Shown: positions 61,436 through 64,000 of the stretch, piece after piece | Numbering within the stretch: the stretch's first letter is position 1 | Layout: every line of letters begins with the position of its first letter | Origin: Clostridiales bacterium | Lineage (GTDB): Bacteria; Bacillota; Clostridia; Lachnospirales; Lachnospiraceae | Direction: 5' to 3' | DNA: 64,000 bases | Assembly: GCA_018372435.1 (NCBI GenBank) | Contig: JAHAJA010000006.1 | Span: forward strand, 62,001-126,000 | Notes under the pieces: model-generated | Databases searched by the model: none | What the model saw: only the letters and a program-made list of their open reading frames with translations | What the model was told of the DNA's origin: nothing | Translations under genes and position numbers: made by a program

Positions 61436-63835
61436 CTACCCAACAAAATCCACTTCAGCAATTTCACGATATTGCATTCCACAGCCATCCAATTTATATC
61501 GAAGAAGCTTACAAATTCGTTCATCACAAGTTGCAAAAAATATCTGATTAATCGGCCCATTCTGTTCCATCAACTGATATTTCATCAAATCCAGAAAAGC
61601 AAGCATATTCACATCATCCATGCAAGAAGTCAAATCGTCAATAAAATAGACCTTGAACTTTTCCTCTCTACTTCTAGAGATTATTCCAGCAAAGAAATAA
61701 GCGAGCATAAATACATTTAACTGTCCATTGCTTAGAATATTAACAACTAAATTTCCTTCCTCATCTGTTATAGAAACCTGTTTGTCTTCAAGAGAAACTT
61801 GTACTCCTTCTATGGTATTAATTCTTGTAAGTTTTTTATAGAACTTGTAAAGATTCGGTCCAACCATTTCATATTCCTGTGCTTTTAACTTTACAATTAA
61901 ATCACGAATTTCATTTGCACGTTCTTGTGCACGTTGTTCAGTTTCTTTAAGTGCGTTATATTCCACATTCAGTTTATCTCTACTCTCCTTAGCATTACAC
62001 AACTCTTCGCTTGTCTTCATATAATCATTATCATTCAGAGCACTAGTTAATGCATTAATTTTTCCTACAAGGAGTTCTTTGGAATAATTGTTGATAGCAG
62101 GTGCATCCTTTGCTGCAAGTTCTGTGCGTTGTATTGTTGCACTGTCAGATTCTTGTTCTTCTTTATTATACCCAAGCAACTCAAGGAGTTCATCTACTTC
62201 AACATTTATTTTCTCTAATTGCTCGTCACCTATAAGATGTATTCTCTCTGTTTTTTCAATTTCGTCTAATGTATCCAATGATGCCAACTCCAAGCTAGTA
62301 TATTGTAAATTGCATAATTTATTTAGACTTTTCACCACATCAAAGAATCTAGCAGATTCCTTTTTTAATAATTCCAAATCATTTTGTTCATTTTGATCTT
62401 TATCAATATGACCTTGAAGTACTTTTTTAGCTACATCAACTATTTCATTATATAGATTTTTAATCTGATTCTGTTTCACCTCTTTTTCTTTTATCATTGT
62501 TTGAACAATGACACCATTTTTTTCTATGTACTTCTGGGCTTCTGCTAAAACTTTCTCTTCTTCAACCAACCCAAAACTCTCAGAACCACATATTGGACAT
62601 CTAGCTTCATTACTATTCTTCACACATTCTGAGCGAAATGTCATAATTATAGGTTTCTGTATTACCATTTCCGAAAGGAGTTTTAAAAGAGTATTCCCAT
62701 CAGAAAGATTATCTATAGATTCATTCAGTTTCTTAACTTTTCCTTCTAAATTATCTATTTCTTTTTTTCTATCTTCCCATATTTTTTTTGTGAAATTGAG
62801 GTTATTAAATCCATCAAGTTTCTCTACATAACGAGATATATTATCTTTTGTTATAATTATTTTTCGGTTCTCTGTCAATCTTTTATTAATTACTATTATA
62901 CAATCATCATTTTGATCTAATCCAAGATTGATTGCCTTATTAATATCTTTCCCCTTCTCAGATAAGATTTTTTTTAATTCATTCAACTTAGTTATTATCT
63001 TTTCCGCTGTCTGATGTCGAACTTTTTTACGCAAGATTTCTGTCACGTGTGAATATCCACATGCATAAATAAGACTTTTCATTTTTTGCAAATCTTCTTC
63101 ATTTTTACCTTCCAAATTTATTTCTTCGCCTTCATAAAAATAAGTTTGCGGATAAGACATTAATGTGGGTCTATCCTGAAATTTTATTAACTTTTCCTGT
63201 AATTTTTCAATCTCACCTTCTAGCTTTTTCTCTCTTTCAATATAGTCCTCTTTTTTTCTACTAATATCACTAAGAAAAACTTCCAAATTTGCAGCAACGG
63301 TTTCCTGTTTTGAATAATCTGTTATAAACTCAGTGAACATTTCAGGCAAATCTTGACGCTTTTTATTTTGAATACCAAAAGATTTTTGAATATCACAAAA
63401 ATGAAGATTATAAAAATTATTATCAATATTTGTATCCAACCAGTCGCCTTCTACATGTGGTTTTCCATTTACAGTAACCACACTATTTTGTGGATTCAAT
63501 TCGTCTTTCTTTTGTTCACGACAAATAATATAACTCTCCTTGTGATCGAGAACTTTCACTTCAACCGTTATTTTTTCCTTATTGGCTGCTTTTTTATTCT
63601 TTAATATACCGTCTAAATTTTTCTTGCGTTCAGCATCATTTGTGCTTCTAGAATCATAGGAATTCTTCAGTCTTCCAATTGTTCCTGTAAGACACCACTC
63701 AATTGCATCAATAATTGTTGTTTTTCCAAGCCCATTTTGTGCAGATAAAAAAATAAATGATCTATCATTAAATATGAACTCTCTACTTTCTTTAAATCCT
63801 CTAAAATTAGTTATCTTAACTTTCTGAATGAGCAT
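61436..63835 (-). CDS. SMC/Rad50-like ATPase with zinc-hook motif, probable defence component (LmuB-like)
   Basis: 799 aa. N-terminal ATPase half: ITNFRGF, Walker A SAQNGLGKTT at about residues 31-40, then DAIEWCLTG. A long coiled coil (about 190-640) is broken by a CPICG motif near the middle, a Rad50-type zinc-hook half. C-terminal half: signature-like ILSNGQLNVFMLAYFFAG and Walker B YFIDDLTSCMDDVN. The DD-x(n)-MDD-N form of Walker B is typical of Lamassu LmuB and related ABC-3C ATPases rather than repair proteins. The start overlaps the upstream gene by 20 bp, so the two form an operon whose other members lie beyond the window. Predicted role: sensing phage DNA. The effector is not seen. 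Confidence 0.8.
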   Translation of the reverse strand: MLIQKVKITNFRGFKESREFIFNDRSFIFLSAQNGLGKTTIIDAIEWCLTGTIGRLKNSYDSRSTNDAERKKNLDGILKNKKAANKEKITVEVKVLDHKESYIICREQKKDELNPQNSVVTVNGKPHVEGDWLDTNIDNNFYNLHFCDIQKSFGIQNKKRQDLPEMFTEFITDYSKQETVAANLEVFLSDISRKKEDYIEREKKLEGEIEKLQEKLIKFQDRPTLMSYPQTYFYEGEEINLEGKNEEDLQKMKSLIYACGYSHVTEILRKKVRHQTAEKIITKLNELKKILSEKGKDINKAINLGLDQNDDCIIVINKRLTENRKIIITKDNISRYVEKLDGFNNLNFTKKIWEDRKKEIDNLEGKVKKLNESIDNLSDGNTLLKLLSEMVIQKPIIMTFRSECVKNSNEARCPICGSESFGLVEEEKVLAEAQKYIEKNGVIVQTMIKEKEVKQNQIKNLYNEIVDVAKKVLQGHIDKDQNEQNDLELLKKESARFFDVVKSLNKLCNLQYTSLELASLDTLDEIEKTERIHLIGDEQLEKINVEVDELLELLGYNKEEQESDSATIQRTELAAKDAPAINNYSKELLVGKINALTSALNDNDYMKTSEELCNAKESRDKLNVEYNALKETEQRAQERANEIRDLIVKLKAQEYEMVGPNLYKFYKKLTRINTIEGVQVSLEDKQVSITDEEGNLVVNILSNGQLNVFMLAYFFAGIISRSREEKFKVYFIDDLTSCMDDVNMLAFLDLMKYQLMEQNGPINQIFFATCDERICKLLRYKLDGCGMQYREIAEVDFVG

Positions 63836-64000
63836 CTTTTAACCACTCCTCAATTATTTTATATTCATTCTCACTAAAAGACATCTTGAGAGTACCTGTT
63901 TTTACATTTTTTTCTTTCTTTCTTGGTGAATAAAGAAATTCCAAGTCACTTGGCTCGGGCATACATATACTTAATTCTTTAGCTATTTTTTCATCAACCC
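63816..64000 (-). CDS. 3' end of the gene upstream of the SMC-like ATPase (partial)
   Basis: The minus-strand frame from the window edge to the TAA at 63816-63818 encodes about 60 residues: VDEKIAKELSICMPEPSDLE, a basic RKKEKN stretch, and KMSFSENEYKIIEEWLKDAH, then Ser-Glu-Ser. It overlaps the ATPase start by 20 bp. In Lamassu/ABC-3C operons a small middle component (LmuC-like) often precedes the ATPase, but this fragment is too short to assign. Confidence 0.6.
   Translation of the reverse strand, partial: VDEKIAKELSICMPEPSDLEFLYSPRKKEKNVKTGTLKMSFSENEYKIIEEWLKDAHSES

Noticed and set aside
1..64000. CRISPR array, tRNA or rRNA genes
   Set aside because: No regularly spaced repeats, cloverleaf-type sequences or rRNA-like stretches were noticed on either strand.

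Overview
The window is AT-rich, low-GC Firmicutes DNA: AGGAGG-type ribosome binding sites, many U-tailed terminators, GH13/GH16 secreted enzymes, LacI/GntR/OmpR regulators and a Thermoanaerobacter-type secondary alcohol dehydrogenase. The gene repertoire and style suggest a polysaccharide-degrading, spore-former-type anaerobe of the Lachnospiraceae (Lachnoclostridium phytofermentans-like). This assignment rests on gene content only; no rRNA is present.

Layout. 1-7 kb: end of an ABC-F protein, then a two-component system (OmpR regulator and histidine kinase) followed by two fused ATPase-permease (MacB/FtsX-type) ABC proteins, a typical peptide-antibiotic sensing and detoxification set. 7-16.4 kb: single genes (P-loop kinase, DinB-like protein, VanZ-erythromycin-esterase-like fusion, PhzF, a secreted GH16 laminarinase-type beta-glucanase with accessory modules, a GIY-YIG protein) and a decayed, higher-GC pseudogene. 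16.5-18 kb: a tyrosine recombinase with two striking palindromes beside it.

18-51.4 kb is the core. It begins with a starch/cyclodextrin locus: ABC importer (MalF, MalG, MalE-like), cytoplasmic cyclomaltodextrinase, a membrane-anchored starch-binding protein, a LacI regulator, a secreted CGTase and a second cyclomaltodextrinase. In the same direction, and starting only 31 bp after the second cyclomaltodextrinase, comes a nonribosomal peptide operon: DUF1611 protein, NRPS of 3219 aa, NRPS of 2069 aa, MFS exporter, second DUF1611 protein; then a second CGTase. The assembly line reads FAAL-PCP-C-A(Asp)-PCP-C-A(Glu)-PCP-E / C-A(Glu-like)-PCP*-E-PCP-BtrH-like. It predicts an acylated acidic tripeptide, acyl-Asp-D-Glu-X. 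PCP* has lost its phosphopantetheine serine, and the chain appears to be released by a Cys-His-Asp BtrH-like acyltransferase domain instead of a thioesterase. This is the best candidate for an undescribed system in the window.

51.4-56 kb: a rearrangement scar joining a beheaded AraC regulator to a beheaded GH110 beta-helix gene, then a GntR regulator with deoxyribose-phosphate aldolase, and a convergent NADP-type alcohol dehydrogenase with a promoter and a Rex-like operator. 56-64 kb is mobile-element and defence territory: a truncated TnsC/TniB-TniQ fusion, a partial decayed second copy of its 3' end, a serine resolvase, other gene debris, and at the right edge an SMC/Rad50-like ATPase with a zinc-hook motif, probably part of a Lamassu/ABC-3C-like defence operon cut by the window.

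No tRNA, rRNA or CRISPR array was seen. All functional calls come from reading motifs by eye; no searches were run.
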